A stretch of 64,000 bases of DNA. Origin: Dinoroseobacter sp049801095 (lineage in GTDB: Bacteria > Pseudomonadota > Alphaproteobacteria > Rhodobacterales > Rhodobacteraceae). The stretch is from contig NZ_JBNAGH010000003.1 in NCBI RefSeq assembly GCF_049801095.1, positions 62,001 to 126,000 of the forward strand. The letters are read 5' to 3'. Of this stretch, positions 55,499 to 63,896 are shown piece after piece; position 1 is the stretch's first letter, and each line of letters begins with the position of its first letter. The notes under the pieces were generated by a model that searched no databases, was not told where the DNA came from, and saw only the letters and a program-made list of their open reading frames with translations. A program made the translations under genes and the position numbers.

Positions 55499-56593
55499 CT
55501 AGCTCCCCAAACCGGCCCAGATCCGGGACGGGACATATACGTTGCCATCGGCGAGCTTGCGCGCCGTGCGCACGAGCCCCGCCGCGCGCAGGTCGAACCC
55601 ATCCTCGGTGGAGAAATCGACCAGCACATCGATGGTGCCCGAGGGATGCTCCAGCACGACCTGCGCCGGGCTGCCTTCGGGTCGCTCCAACAGCCCGTCG
55701 GCCACGGTGGCGGGCGTCAGCGCGCAAGAAGCAAGGCACTGCGCCCCGGTGACGGCCATGCTGGGATGGGTGTTCCAGGGCATGAAATAGCGCGCGGCAA
55801 TGGTCCCCCCGCCCGAGGCCGGGGCCAGCAGCCCGAATTTCGGCGTGACAGAACGCGTGACATCCCCCATGCCCATCTTCTCGCCGGCAGCGATGCGGAT
55901 CGCCTCCATCCGGGCGAAAAACGCGGTGTTGGCGTCAAGCTCCTGCACGGTCTCGTAGCCCGTGAGGCCGAAATCCTGCGCCCGGGCGATGACCATGGGC
56001 ATGGCCACGTCCATGCAGGTGACCTCGATCCCGTCAAAGCTGTCGCGCAGCGCGCCCGTAGGCAAGAACGCTCCGGTCGCCGTCCCGACCACGCCCATGA
56101 AGGTCAGCTCCACCGCTGCCGCTTGCCCTGGCACCCCGGCAATCGCCGTCTCCCCCGCATAGGTCAGCCGCCCCTCGGGCGTCTGGATCCGCGCCTCAAT
56201 CCGCGCTCCAGTATTGACCGCATTGATCCGGATCCGGGTGACGTCCTGATCGGGCTCCAAGAGGCCCATCTCGATCGCCGCCGGTCCCACGCCCGAAAGG
56301 ATGTTCCCGCAGGTCGGCTTGAAATCGACCAGCCCGTCCTCGACCGACACCTGCGCGAAGAAGTAGTCGATATCCGCCCAATTGTCCTTGGCCTTGGAGA
56401 GCATGGCGACCTTGGTGGTCACGGCGGCCCCGCCGCCGATCCCGTCGATATTGAGCGCATGGCCCGAGCCCACCGCGCTGACCAGCACCTGGGCCAGGGT
56501 CTCGCGATCCTCGGGGAGATCCTCGCGCCGGAAATAGGGCCCGCGCGAGGTACCACCGCGCATGAAGACGAAGGGGATCCCGGTCTGTGTCAT
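55499..56593 (-). CDS. PrpF family isomerase (4-oxalomesaconate tautomerase-like)
   Basis: A 364-residue protein of the PrpF/DapF-like fold. The family opening FVFMRGGTSRGPYF is near residue 10, followed by IDGIGGGAAVTTKVA, the CGNILSGVGPAAIE segment with its active-site cysteine, and a second half with THPSMAVTGAQCLA. Members isomerise methylaconitate or oxalomesaconate-type tricarboxylates. The 4-bp overlap with a TTT permease suggests import of a tri- or dicarboxylate that this enzyme then isomerises. A start at 56605 is an alternative. Confidence 0.87.
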   Translation of the reverse strand: MTQTGIPFVFMRGGTSRGPYFRREDLPEDRETLAQVLVSAVGSGHALNIDGIGGGAAVTTKVAMLSKAKDNWADIDYFFAQVSVEDGLVDFKPTCGNILSGVGPAAIEMGLLEPDQDVTRIRINAVNTGARIEARIQTPEGRLTYAGETAIAGVPGQAAAVELTFMGVVGTATGAFLPTGALRDSFDGIEVTCMDVAMPMVIARAQDFGLTGYETVQELDANTAFFARMEAIRIAAGEKMGMGDVTRSVTPKFGLLAPASGGGTIAARYFMPWNTHPSMAVTGAQCLASCALTPATVADGLLERPEGSPAQVVLEHPSGTIDVLVDFSTEDGFDLRAAGLVRTARKLADGNVYVPSRIWAGLGS

Positions 56594-58620
56594 GTCAGCG
56601 GCCATGGCAGATCCACGAGGCTTTGCAGCAGCCCCGGCGGGAAGTCACGGTTGAGCGCACCGGCCATGATCAGCATGAAGCCGATCCCGCAGGCGGTCAG
56701 CAGCAGGGCCTTGTTCCAGCTCACCTGCGCCCGCACCCGGAAGAAGGAGACCAGGAAGATCGCCAGCGCGATGATGAACCCGAAGAGCGCCGAGAGGACC
56801 AGAAGCCCCGCAAACCAGGCCAAAGTCGACCAGAGCCCATGGGGCGCGTCCGCATCCTCGCCCTGCACTTCCTTATCGGCAAAGATCAGATCCCCCTCGG
56901 GCCGCATCATCATCTGGAAGACCAGGATCAGACAGCAGACCAGCGCCACGCTGCCCACAAAGAGCGGGAAGACCTTGTCCGTGAAGGCGTAGTTCGGAAT
57001 GAAGGACGCGTTGATCACGGCCACGGCCAGATAGGCGGTCACGACCAGCAGGAAGGTGACCGGCGCGCGCTTGGAGCCCGATTGCACATCGCCCTCCGCC
57101 TGCAGCATCTTGGCCTGCCGCAGCCCGAAGAAGATCGAGAGCGCCGTGACGATCAGAAGCACGATAACGATCGGGCTGAAGATATAGTCGATCCCCTCCT
57201 CAAAGCTCTTGCGGAACCGGCTCGCGGCGATTTGGTAGGCCTGATTGGTGAAGGTCTCCGCCGGGTTCGAGAGCACGAAGCCGATCAGGAAGGCCGGGCG
57301 CGACCAGTCGAAGCGGCGCAGGAAGATCCCGATCAAGCCGATGGCAAAGAGCGCCACGAGATCGGCGAGGTTCTGACCCGACTGGAACGCCGCAAAGGCG
57401 ATCAGCATGAAGAGGAACGGGGCCACCAGCGTGAAGCGGATCGTGGTCAGCTTGGCGATCAGCCCCGAGGAGGCGATGCAAAGCACCGTCCCCACCACAT
57501 TCGCCAGCGCCAGCAGCCAGACAATGGAATAGGTGATGTCGAGATTGTTCTTGAGCATCGCCGGGCCGACCTCGATATCGCCCGACCCCAGCAGCGCGAT
57601 GGCTCCGATGAAGATCGCCATGGAGCCCGATCCCGGGATCCCGAAGAGAAGCGTGGGCACGAGCCCCCCGCCCTCCTTGGCGTTATTCGAGCTTTCCGGG
57701 CCGACGATGCCGCGCACCTCGCCCTTGCCGAACATGCTCTTGTCCTTGGTGGTCTGCACTGCGTGGCCATAGGAGATCCAGTCGACCACGGAACCGCCGA
57801 GCCCCGGGATCACCCCGACCATCACGCCAATGACCGAGCAGCGCATGCTGAGCCAGATATTGGCGAACCAGTCCTTTACCCCATCGAGCCAGCCGCCCCC
57901 CAGCTTGGCGCTCTTGGAGATCGAGCTGTCCTGCCGCAGGAGGGACACGATCTCGGGCACCGCGAAGATCCCGAGGCCCACAATGACCAGTTTCAGCCCA
58001 TCGGTGAGATAGGGGATGTCATAGGTCGCCATGCGCAGGCTGCCGCCCGCATCCGCCTCGCCGATGGTCCCGACCATCAGGCCCAGCCCGGCTGCGGCCA
58101 GACCCTTCCAGACCACGCGCCCGGCGAGGATCGCCACCATGGAAAGGCCGAGGATCGTCACCATGAGCATTTCCGGCAGGCCAAAGGCCAGCACCAGAGG
58201 ACGCGCAATCAGGATGAAGACCGTGAGGAACAACGCCCCCACCAGCCCGCCAAAGAGCGAGGAGGCAAAGGCCGCCGAGAGCGCCCGTGCGGCCTCCCCC
58301 TTCTTGGCCATGGGAAAGCCGTCGAGCACTGTGGCTTGTGAGGCCGATGAGCCCGGGATCCCCATCAGGACCGAAGCGAAGGTGTCCGAGGTGGGCACCA
58401 CCGCCACCATGCCGATCATCAGCGCAAGGCCCAGAACCGGATCCATCCCGAACATGAAGGGCAAGAGCAGCGAGAGCCCCGCAATCCCCCCGAGCCCCGG
58501 GAACACCCCGATCGACAGGCCCATCACCACACCGAGCACGAGATAGGCGAGCACAATCGGCTGGGTGATCAATCCGATGGCCTCGCTCAACGCGGGCAAC
58601 GCGATACTCAACGTCTCCAT
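56590..58620 (-). CDS. TctA-TctB fusion permease of a tripartite tricarboxylate transporter
   Basis: A 676-residue protein. Residues 1 to about 500 are TctA (SIGVFPGLGGIAGLSLLLPF near 36, and VGVIPGLGGSVVDWISYGHA near 268). Residues about 525-676 carry four more helices in the TctB pattern. No separate tctB exists in this operon, unlike the locus at 41140. The fusion fixes a 1:1 subunit ratio. It is coupled by ATGA to the PrpF-type gene and follows tctC after a hairpin. Confidence 0.92.
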   Translation of the reverse strand: METLSIALPALSEAIGLITQPIVLAYLVLGVVMGLSIGVFPGLGGIAGLSLLLPFMFGMDPVLGLALMIGMVAVVPTSDTFASVLMGIPGSSASQATVLDGFPMAKKGEAARALSAAFASSLFGGLVGALFLTVFILIARPLVLAFGLPEMLMVTILGLSMVAILAGRVVWKGLAAAGLGLMVGTIGEADAGGSLRMATYDIPYLTDGLKLVIVGLGIFAVPEIVSLLRQDSSISKSAKLGGGWLDGVKDWFANIWLSMRCSVIGVMVGVIPGLGGSVVDWISYGHAVQTTKDKSMFGKGEVRGIVGPESSNNAKEGGGLVPTLLFGIPGSGSMAIFIGAIALLGSGDIEVGPAMLKNNLDITYSIVWLLALANVVGTVLCIASSGLIAKLTTIRFTLVAPFLFMLIAFAAFQSGQNLADLVALFAIGLIGIFLRRFDWSRPAFLIGFVLSNPAETFTNQAYQIAASRFRKSFEEGIDYIFSPIVIVLLIVTALSIFFGLRQAKMLQAEGDVQSGSKRAPVTFLLVVTAYLAVAVINASFIPNYAFTDKVFPLFVGSVALVCCLILVFQMMMRPEGDLIFADKEVQGEDADAPHGLWSTLAWFAGLLVLSALFGFIIALAIFLVSFFRVRAQVSWNKALLLTACGIGFMLIMAGALNRDFPPGLLQSLVDLPWPLT

Positions 58621-58651
58621 CCTGCCCCTCCCCTAGAGCTCAAGGTTCGCT

Positions 58652-58672
58652 CCCGGCGCGCAAGGCGCCGGG
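58652..58672 (-). promoter_or_regulatory. Intercistronic hairpin between tctC and the tctAB fusion
   Basis: A perfect 8-bp stem CCCGGCGC / GCGCCGGG with a 5-nt loop lies between the tctC stop and the fusion start. On the operon strand no T-run follows, so partial readthrough or 3'-end protection of the tctC message is more likely than full termination. It parallels the hairpin at 2144-2169. Confidence 0.6.
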
Positions 58673-58691
58673 TCGTCGATTTTTCAATGGG

Positions 58692-59783
58692 TTACTTGAG
58701 GCGGACGCCGTATTCGGCCTGAAGCCAGTCCGTCACGAAGGTCTTGGCGCTGTCCGGCACACCGGTCGCGGTGGCCAGAGCCTCCTGCGCGCCACCGCCC
58801 ACGAAGACCGGGTATTTGCCCACCCGCTTGGACGAGATGTCAGCGAAGTCCGCACGCTCCGTGACCGCCTGGAAGGCTGCCGTATAGGTGTCGATCACAT
58901 CCTGCGGCGTGCCCGCCGGCAGGAAGGCCAGCTTCTGCACCGGGAAGCCCGCAATAAAGAACGCCTTCCACGCATCCCAGGAATCGCCCGAGGTCTCGCA
59001 GCCCTCCGTGGCCTCGCAGACCTCCTTGAAGGTCGGGATATCCGGGAAGGTCGGATCGCGGACGATGTTGCCTTCTGCGTCCAGCGCGCCCCAGGACATC
59101 ATCGGCACCGCACTGCCATCCTCGACCAGCGGCGCAGAGCCCGACAGGTAGCCCGAGGAGGTCTGGTAATCGATATTGGCCTCGCCCCGCTCGAACATCA
59201 GACGGCCATCGCCGCGCCCTTTGATGCCAAAGACCGGCTCCACGGTCATGCCCAGCATCTGCCAGGCCAGAAGCGGCACCAGATCAAGGCGCGTGGCCCC
59301 CTGACTGCCATAAACGAAGTCGATGTCCTTCAGTTTGTTGGCAGAGCCATCAAACATCGCGCCTGCCTCGGCGCTGAGATAGGCCACTCCGCCCGTGCCG
59401 GAGGCCATCACTGCGTGCCAGTCGCCATATTCGTAGCGCACGCGCGGATCGCCCAGCAGGTACGGGAACTGGGTCGAGCCGGAGGTCCCGAAGAGGAGCG
59501 TGCCATCCTCATGCTCTTCGCGCTGGAACCAGTTGGCGCCCTTGGTCGAGCCCGCCCCCGGCATGAATTTCACGACCACGGTCGGCGCGCCCGGAAGGGC
59601 CTCGGACAGAAGCGGCGCAAAGAAGTTAGCCCATTTGGCCGAGCCCCCGGTTTCCGAGAAGGGGATCACCCACTCCACGGTCTTGCCGGAAAAATCGACC
59701 TCGGCCAGCGCACCAGCCGCGGTCATCCCGGTCACACAGGATGCGGCCACAACAAGGCGCACCGCTTTCGCGATTGAGTTCAT
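58692..59783 (-). CDS. Tripartite tricarboxylate transporter substrate-binding protein TctC
   Basis: A 363-residue periplasmic binding protein with a signal peptide cleaved near GALAE (residue 28). The mature start VDFSGKTVEWVIPFSETGGSAKWANF is a variant of the Bug-family loop in which the usual PGGxxD becomes ETGGSAKW, so the ligand mode may differ from classic TctC. The ATG at 59783 has GGGAGGA. It is preceded by an 11-bp-spaced direct repeat and the tctE gene. Confidence 0.9.
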   Translation of the reverse strand: MNSIAKAVRLVVAASCVTGMTAAGALAEVDFSGKTVEWVIPFSETGGSAKWANFFAPLLSEALPGAPTVVVKFMPGAGSTKGANWFQREEHEDGTLLFGTSGSTQFPYLLGDPRVRYEYGDWHAVMASGTGGVAYLSAEAGAMFDGSANKLKDIDFVYGSQGATRLDLVPLLAWQMLGMTVEPVFGIKGRGDGRLMFERGEANIDYQTSSGYLSGSAPLVEDGSAVPMMSWGALDAEGNIVRDPTFPDIPTFKEVCEATEGCETSGDSWDAWKAFFIAGFPVQKLAFLPAGTPQDVIDTYTAAFQAVTERADFADISSKRVGKYPVFVGGGAQEALATATGVPDSAKTFVTDWLQAEYGVRLK

Positions 59784-59873
59784 GTTTTCCTCCCAAGTCA
59801 CGGCTTGTGCCGTTTGTTCGTTAATCTGTCGCAGTGCTCATGGCCCGCGTTTCGCAAGCCTACACCAAGTTCC

Positions 59874-59890
59874 TTTCATCAACTTTTCAT
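59874..59890. promoter_or_regulatory. Predicted TctD binding site upstream of tctC
   Basis: TTTCAT-N5-TTTCAT, a direct repeat with 11-bp period as used by OmpR/PhoB-family regulators. It lies 91 bp before the tctC ATG, in the 127-bp gap after tctE, and matches the element at 62014-62030 upstream of tctD in sequence, spacing and orientation. Confidence 0.68.
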
Positions 59891-59910
59891 GGAAGAAACT
59901 TGTTGCGGAT

Positions 59911-61308
59911 TCAGCTTCCGGGCGATCCGGCCAAAGGCAGGCGGAGGGCAAATCCGGCCCCGGCTTCGCCCAGCCCGGCGGTCGCGCGGATCTCGCCACC
60001 ATGGGCATGGGTGATCTCGCGCGCGATGGCGAGGCCGAGCCCGCTGCCCCGCCCGAAATCGAGCTGGGTGAAGCGCTCAAAGATGACCTCGCGATCCGCC
60101 TCGGGGATCCCCCGCCCGTCATCGCGGACGGAGATCAGTGCTTCTCCATCGGCGCTGGCGAGGGTGAGGGCGATGCTGCGCAACTCCGGCCCGGCATGGG
60201 CGAGCGCGTTGTCCAACAGGTTCTCGATCGCCTCGCCAAAGAGCTCCGGATCACCGAGCAATGGCGCGGGTTGGTCATCGTGATCAAAGCCAAACTCCAC
60301 ATTCCGATCCATGGCCCGGTCGGAGAAGCGTTGCGCCACATAGAGCAGGCTGTCTGCCGCATCGAAGGGCTCGCGCTTGAAGCTTTCGGGCGAATGGCGC
60401 AACCGCTCCAGCATCAAGAGTTGCTCAGCCAGCTGCGAGGTGTGGCGCGCCTCGGACAGGGTCTTCTCAACCCGGCGGGACATCTCTTCGGCGTTCTTCG
60501 CGTTCAGCGCCGATTCCGCCATGGCCTGCACCGCGGCGATGGGATTGCGCAGCTGGTGGGCGGCGTTGCTGATGAAACGGTCGCGCGCATCGATCGAATT
60601 CTGCACCTCCTGAAAGAGGCCGTTGAGTGTGCCGACCAGAGGCTGCACCTCCTCCGGCACGGCCTGGGCAATAGGGCGCAGCTCTTGCGGGCTGCGCCGC
60701 CCCACGGCACTGCGCAACTGGTTGAGGGGGGCGAGGCCCGAGTTTACCCCGAACCAGACGAACGCAATCACCGCCCCCACCAGAAGCACGATGATCAGTG
60801 CCGAGGAGACCGCCTGCCGGACCGCGTATTGCTGCCGGACGGCCTGCTCTTGCCAGACGGTGATGGTGGCAATCCCTTCGAGCCCGGCAGAATTCACAAG
60901 CTGCCCCAGGGCCACGGCGCGCACGGGCCGCCCGAGATGGGTCGAGTCGAATAGCTGCGGCGCCGCAGCCCCCGCAAGCGGATGGCCCGCGCTGCGCGGC
61001 GGATAGCCGAACCCCGCCACATAGGCCCCATCCGGGCCATGCACGTGGTAGAAGATCTTGCCGCCACTGGCATCGGTCAGCAGGAGCAGGGTTTCCTGAG
61101 ACAAGAGCTCCACCCCGGAGGACGCGAGATCCCGCGCGACCGCCAGCGATACGGCGGTCAGGTTGCGATCAAAGATCTCCTTCGCGGTTTCGAACACATA
61201 CCATGTCCGCCATCCCCCCAGCGCCAGCGCCACAGCAAAGAGCGGGATCACGATCCGGATCAGCAGGCGCAGCTTGAGCGAGCGCACGGAGTTGCGCGGC
61301 TTCAGCAC
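59911..61308 (-). CDS. Sensor histidine kinase, TctE-like
   Basis: A 465-residue membrane kinase. A transmembrane helix (about 13-32), a periplasmic two-component-sensor N-terminal domain (about 35-155), a second helix (about 172-195), a linker, then HisKA with phospho-acceptor His in NAAHQLRNPIAAVQ and an ATPase domain (NLLDNALAHAG, DDGRGIP, GLGLAIAREITHAHGG). The H-box HQLRNP differs from the usual HELRTP. The GTG start at 61308 overlaps the response regulator stop. It should sense the carboxylate carried by the adjacent transporter. Confidence 0.92.
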   Translation of the reverse strand: MLKPRNSVRSLKLRLLIRIVIPLFAVALALGGWRTWYVFETAKEIFDRNLTAVSLAVARDLASSGVELLSQETLLLLTDASGGKIFYHVHGPDGAYVAGFGYPPRSAGHPLAGAAAPQLFDSTHLGRPVRAVALGQLVNSAGLEGIATITVWQEQAVRQQYAVRQAVSSALIIVLLVGAVIAFVWFGVNSGLAPLNQLRSAVGRRSPQELRPIAQAVPEEVQPLVGTLNGLFQEVQNSIDARDRFISNAAHQLRNPIAAVQAMAESALNAKNAEEMSRRVEKTLSEARHTSQLAEQLLMLERLRHSPESFKREPFDAADSLLYVAQRFSDRAMDRNVEFGFDHDDQPAPLLGDPELFGEAIENLLDNALAHAGPELRSIALTLASADGEALISVRDDGRGIPEADREVIFERFTQLDFGRGSGLGLAIAREITHAHGGEIRATAGLGEAGAGFALRLPLAGSPGS

Positions 61309-61961
61309 TCCAGCCGGTATCCGATGCCGCGCGCGGCCTTGATCGAGACGCCATGGGGCCCGATCCGGCTGCGCAGGCGCGAGACATAGACCTCGATCGC
61401 CGAGGCGCTCACATCGGCGCCCGAGCCATAGACAAAGCTCAAGAGCGCCTCCTTGGAGACCAGACGCCCCTTGCTGTTGGCGAGACACTCGAACACCGCA
61501 AGCTCCTTGCGCGGCAGATCGAGCGGCCGCCCCCCGACGCTCAGCGACCGGCTCTCGCGGACAAAATCGATCTCACCGAACCGCTCGGTCTCCGTGAACT
61601 TGATGCTCCGGCGCAGCATCGCGGCGACCCGCGCCACCAGCTCGGCAATCTCCACCGGCTTGCCGATATAGTCATCGGCCCCGGCATTGAGCCCGGCAAT
61701 CGCGTCCTTCGTATCGCTCTGGGCGGTGAGGATGATGACGGGCGTGGAATCCCCCCGCGCCCGCATCCGCGTCAGTACCTCGAGCCCCGGGATCCCGGGC
61801 AGCCCCAGATCGAGGATCACCAGATTGACCTCTTCGCGGCTGAGAAACTCGTCCGCGTCATGGCCATTATGCATGACATCCACCCCATGCCCGCCATCGG
61901 TGAGGACATCCGCGATCGCCTGCGCCAAACCTTCATTGTCTTCAACGACCGCGATCAGCAT
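61302..61961 (-). CDS. Response regulator, TctD-like (OmpR family)
   Basis: A 219-residue regulator: receiver domain with phosphorylation Asp in VILDLGLPG (about residue 51) and conserved Lys in IGKPVE (about 101), then an OmpR-type winged helix (about 128-217, ending AARGIGYRL). It is cotranscribed with its kinase and with tctC. Two 11-bp-spaced repeats, before its own gene and before tctC, are its probable binding sites. Confidence 0.94.
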   Translation of the reverse strand: MLIAVVEDNEGLAQAIADVLTDGGHGVDVMHNGHDADEFLSREEVNLVILDLGLPGIPGLEVLTRMRARGDSTPVIILTAQSDTKDAIAGLNAGADDYIGKPVEIAELVARVAAMLRRSIKFTETERFGEIDFVRESRSLSVGGRPLDLPRKELAVFECLANSKGRLVSKEALLSFVYGSGADVSASAIEVYVSRLRSRIGPHGVSIKAARGIGYRLEC

Positions 61962-62013
61962 GCCGTGGCCTCCCCCCCAAAGCTCCCATCGGTTCTAGGA
62001 TAGAGCCAGACGC

Positions 62014-62030
62014 TTTCATAATCCTTTCGT
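62014..62030. promoter_or_regulatory. Predicted TctD binding site upstream of tctD
   Basis: TTTCAT-N5-TTTCGT with 11-bp period, 53 bp before the tctD ATG. It is the same orientation relative to the gene and one base different from the tctC-side repeat. It suggests autoregulation by TctD. Confidence 0.66.
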
Positions 62031-62158
62031 CGCTCGGCGCGCCCGTTCCGGTGGCGCGGCAGCTTCCCTAGCGTCACCATACGCATAGCTGGCATGACCC
62101 ACCGCCCCTAACCGCGCGTGACGCGATACCCCACGTCCATCGGGAAAGGAGATGACCC

Positions 62159-62725
62159 ATGCTCGACACCTATGACGTGCGTACAACAGACATGCCCGAT
62201 GAAATGCGGCTGCTGCTCGACCGCTACCCGCGTGAGAGCTGGGACGCGCATCCTGGCTTCAAGGACAAGACCCGGCACTGGCTCGGCGCGCATCGGATGT
62301 TCCGCCGGGTGGCCGCTCAGGTCCGCACGGATACGGAGGCCTGTCTCGACAAGACGCTGGCGCCCGAGGCCTATGCCGACCGGCTGGCCCATTACGGCGG
62401 TGGCTTGGTCGGAAACCTCCACGGGCATCACGGCTGGGAGGATCACAGCTACTTCCCGGAGCTTTCTGCCGCGGATCCGCGTTTTGACGCCGGGCTCGAC
62501 CTGCTCGAGCGGGACCATGTGGATCTCGACAAGGTGCTGGCGGATTTCACCCGCCATGCCAACCGCGTGCTGCACCTGACCCGTCTGGATCCGGCACAAG
62601 TGCGGGACGAGACGGGGAGGGTCCATGGTGCAAGCGAGGTGATCGAGGCCTTCCTGCAGCGCCATCTCGGCGATGAGGAGGAGCTGGCCGTGCCGATCAT
62701 CCTGCACCATCGGCTGCGCGGTTAA
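62159..62725 (+). CDS. Hemerythrin-like protein (second copy)
   Basis: A 188-residue helical protein with candidate diiron ligands in LHGHHGWEDHSYFPEL (about 88-103), LERDHVDLDKVL (about 119-130) and RHLGDEEELAVPII (about 164-177). It has the same order of motifs as the protein at 44644 but low overall identity. The ATG has AAAGGAGA upstream. It is monocistronic, divergent from tctD, and ends in a strong terminator. It may bind oxygen or nitric oxide, or serve as a redox protein. Confidence 0.8.
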   Translation: MLDTYDVRTTDMPDEMRLLLDRYPRESWDAHPGFKDKTRHWLGAHRMFRRVAAQVRTDTEACLDKTLAPEAYADRLAHYGGGLVGNLHGHHGWEDHSYFPELSAADPRFDAGLDLLERDHVDLDKVLADFTRHANRVLHLTRLDPAQVRDETGRVHGASEVIEAFLQRHLGDEEELAVPIILHHRLRG

Positions 62726-62744
62726 GGCAAGCCGATCGCATGAG

Positions 62745-62776
62745 GGCCCGCTGGGATCGCCCCCGGCGGGCCTTTT
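62745..62776 (+). terminator. Rho-independent terminator after the hemerythrin-like gene
   Basis: GGCCCGC (62745-62751) pairs with GCGGGCC (62766-62772), with extra GGG/CCC pairing inside and TTTT after it. It overlaps the 3' end of the convergent alpha-toroid gene. Confidence 0.8.
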
Positions 62777-63872
62777 ATGGGATGGGCGTAGCGGTTTCCG
62801 CCTGCTCTGCTTCGGCCTGCTGCGCCACGATGGCCAGCGCGCGCAAGGCGAAGGCGGTGGTGACCGTGTCGCTCTGCCAGGTGATGCGGCGCTGGATCTT
62901 GCCCAGCGCGCGCCCGGCCTCCATCTGGATCCAGGGGGTACCGGGCCAGCTCCCATCAGGGTTCTGAAACCTCAAAAGATGCGCGACGGCCCGGTCCTGC
63001 ACCCCGACGGTCACATGCGGCGCCAAGCCGGCGAGCGCCATGGCCGTATCGAGCGGCACACTGTCCCAGGCGCCCCAGCCGCCATCGGGATGGACGCAGG
63101 CCGCCATCGCGGCGTGTCCGGCCTCGGCCGCTTGGTCCTGACCGGTCACCTCCATCAACTGGGCGCAGAGCGCGGTGCCATAGACCGGGCCTGCATACCA
63201 GGTGGCAGGCCAGCTCCCATCGGGCGCCTGGGCTGCGGCGATGGCAGCGGAGGCACGGGCGATCTCCGCCGCAAAGCGCGCCGCATCCATATCGTAGAGC
63301 CCGAGGAAGAACCGCGCGCAAACCTCCAGATCCACGGTATCGCCCCAATGCCAGCGCACCCCGCGGCGCATCCGTTTCAGGGCCTTGCGCGGCGCGTCCG
63401 GCGCAACGATCCAGGTCCGCAAGACCCCGTCCGGTTCCGCCCCGGCGAGGGCAACCCGGATCGGGTCCTCCACCAGCGGCAGATGCTCCGGCGCAGCGCG
63501 CGCAAAGAGGCGGATGGCCGCCCCAAGACTGTCGAGATCCGGTGGCAGCTCCGGCAGATCGGGAAAATAGCTCCACCCGCCCGGACGATCCGACAGCCGC
63601 GCCTGCGCCAGCCGATCCGCCTGCGCGCGGGCAATCTCGTGCCAGCTTGCGGCCTCCGCGCTGTCTTGGCAGAGCGCCACGTCGAGCAAGAGATCCGCGA
63701 TCACAGCCGGGGCGAACTGGGTCGCCACCTGCTCGGCCTGCGCGCTTGAAAACCCCGCCCAGCGGGGAAAGCGCATCCGGTGATGGGCCTCGGGAAACCC
63801 CTCCGCCGCCTGATCTTTGAGAAAGGCGCTGGCCCGCGCAATCGCCGGGCCCAGCGCCTCAGTTTGAGTCAT
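62775..63872 (-). CDS. Alpha/alpha-toroid protein (squalene-hopene-cyclase/prenyltransferase-repeat like)
   Basis: A 365-residue soluble protein made of helical pairs. At least three QW-like repeats are visible in the C-terminal half: APDGSWPATWY (about 216), HPDGGWGAWDSVPLDTAM (about 254) and NPDGSWPGTPWIQMEAG (about 297). These are the mark of class II terpene cyclases and prenyltransferase-like toroids. The catalytic DxDD motif is not visible and length is about half that of hopene cyclase, so it is probably a single toroid with another role. It follows an Ig-like protein gene by 24 bp. Confidence 0.7.
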   Translation of the reverse strand: MTQTEALGPAIARASAFLKDQAAEGFPEAHHRMRFPRWAGFSSAQAEQVATQFAPAVIADLLLDVALCQDSAEAASWHEIARAQADRLAQARLSDRPGGWSYFPDLPELPPDLDSLGAAIRLFARAAPEHLPLVEDPIRVALAGAEPDGVLRTWIVAPDAPRKALKRMRRGVRWHWGDTVDLEVCARFFLGLYDMDAARFAAEIARASAAIAAAQAPDGSWPATWYAGPVYGTALCAQLMEVTGQDQAAEAGHAAMAACVHPDGGWGAWDSVPLDTAMALAGLAPHVTVGVQDRAVAHLLRFQNPDGSWPGTPWIQMEAGRALGKIQRRITWQSDTVTTAFALRALAIVAQQAEAEQAETATPIP

Positions 63873-63896
63873 GCTGTTTGGCTCACAAGGTCCGGC

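Noticed and set aside
54677..56992. A 771-codon plus-strand frame opposite the UspA, PrpF and TctA-TctB genes
   Set aside because: It is antisense to three genes with clear families and shows no recognisable domain.
56587..58341. A 584-codon plus-strand frame opposite the TctA-TctB fusion
   Set aside because: The composition (Asp/His/Arg/Gln-rich, no hydrophobic core) is that of a reverse-complement shadow.
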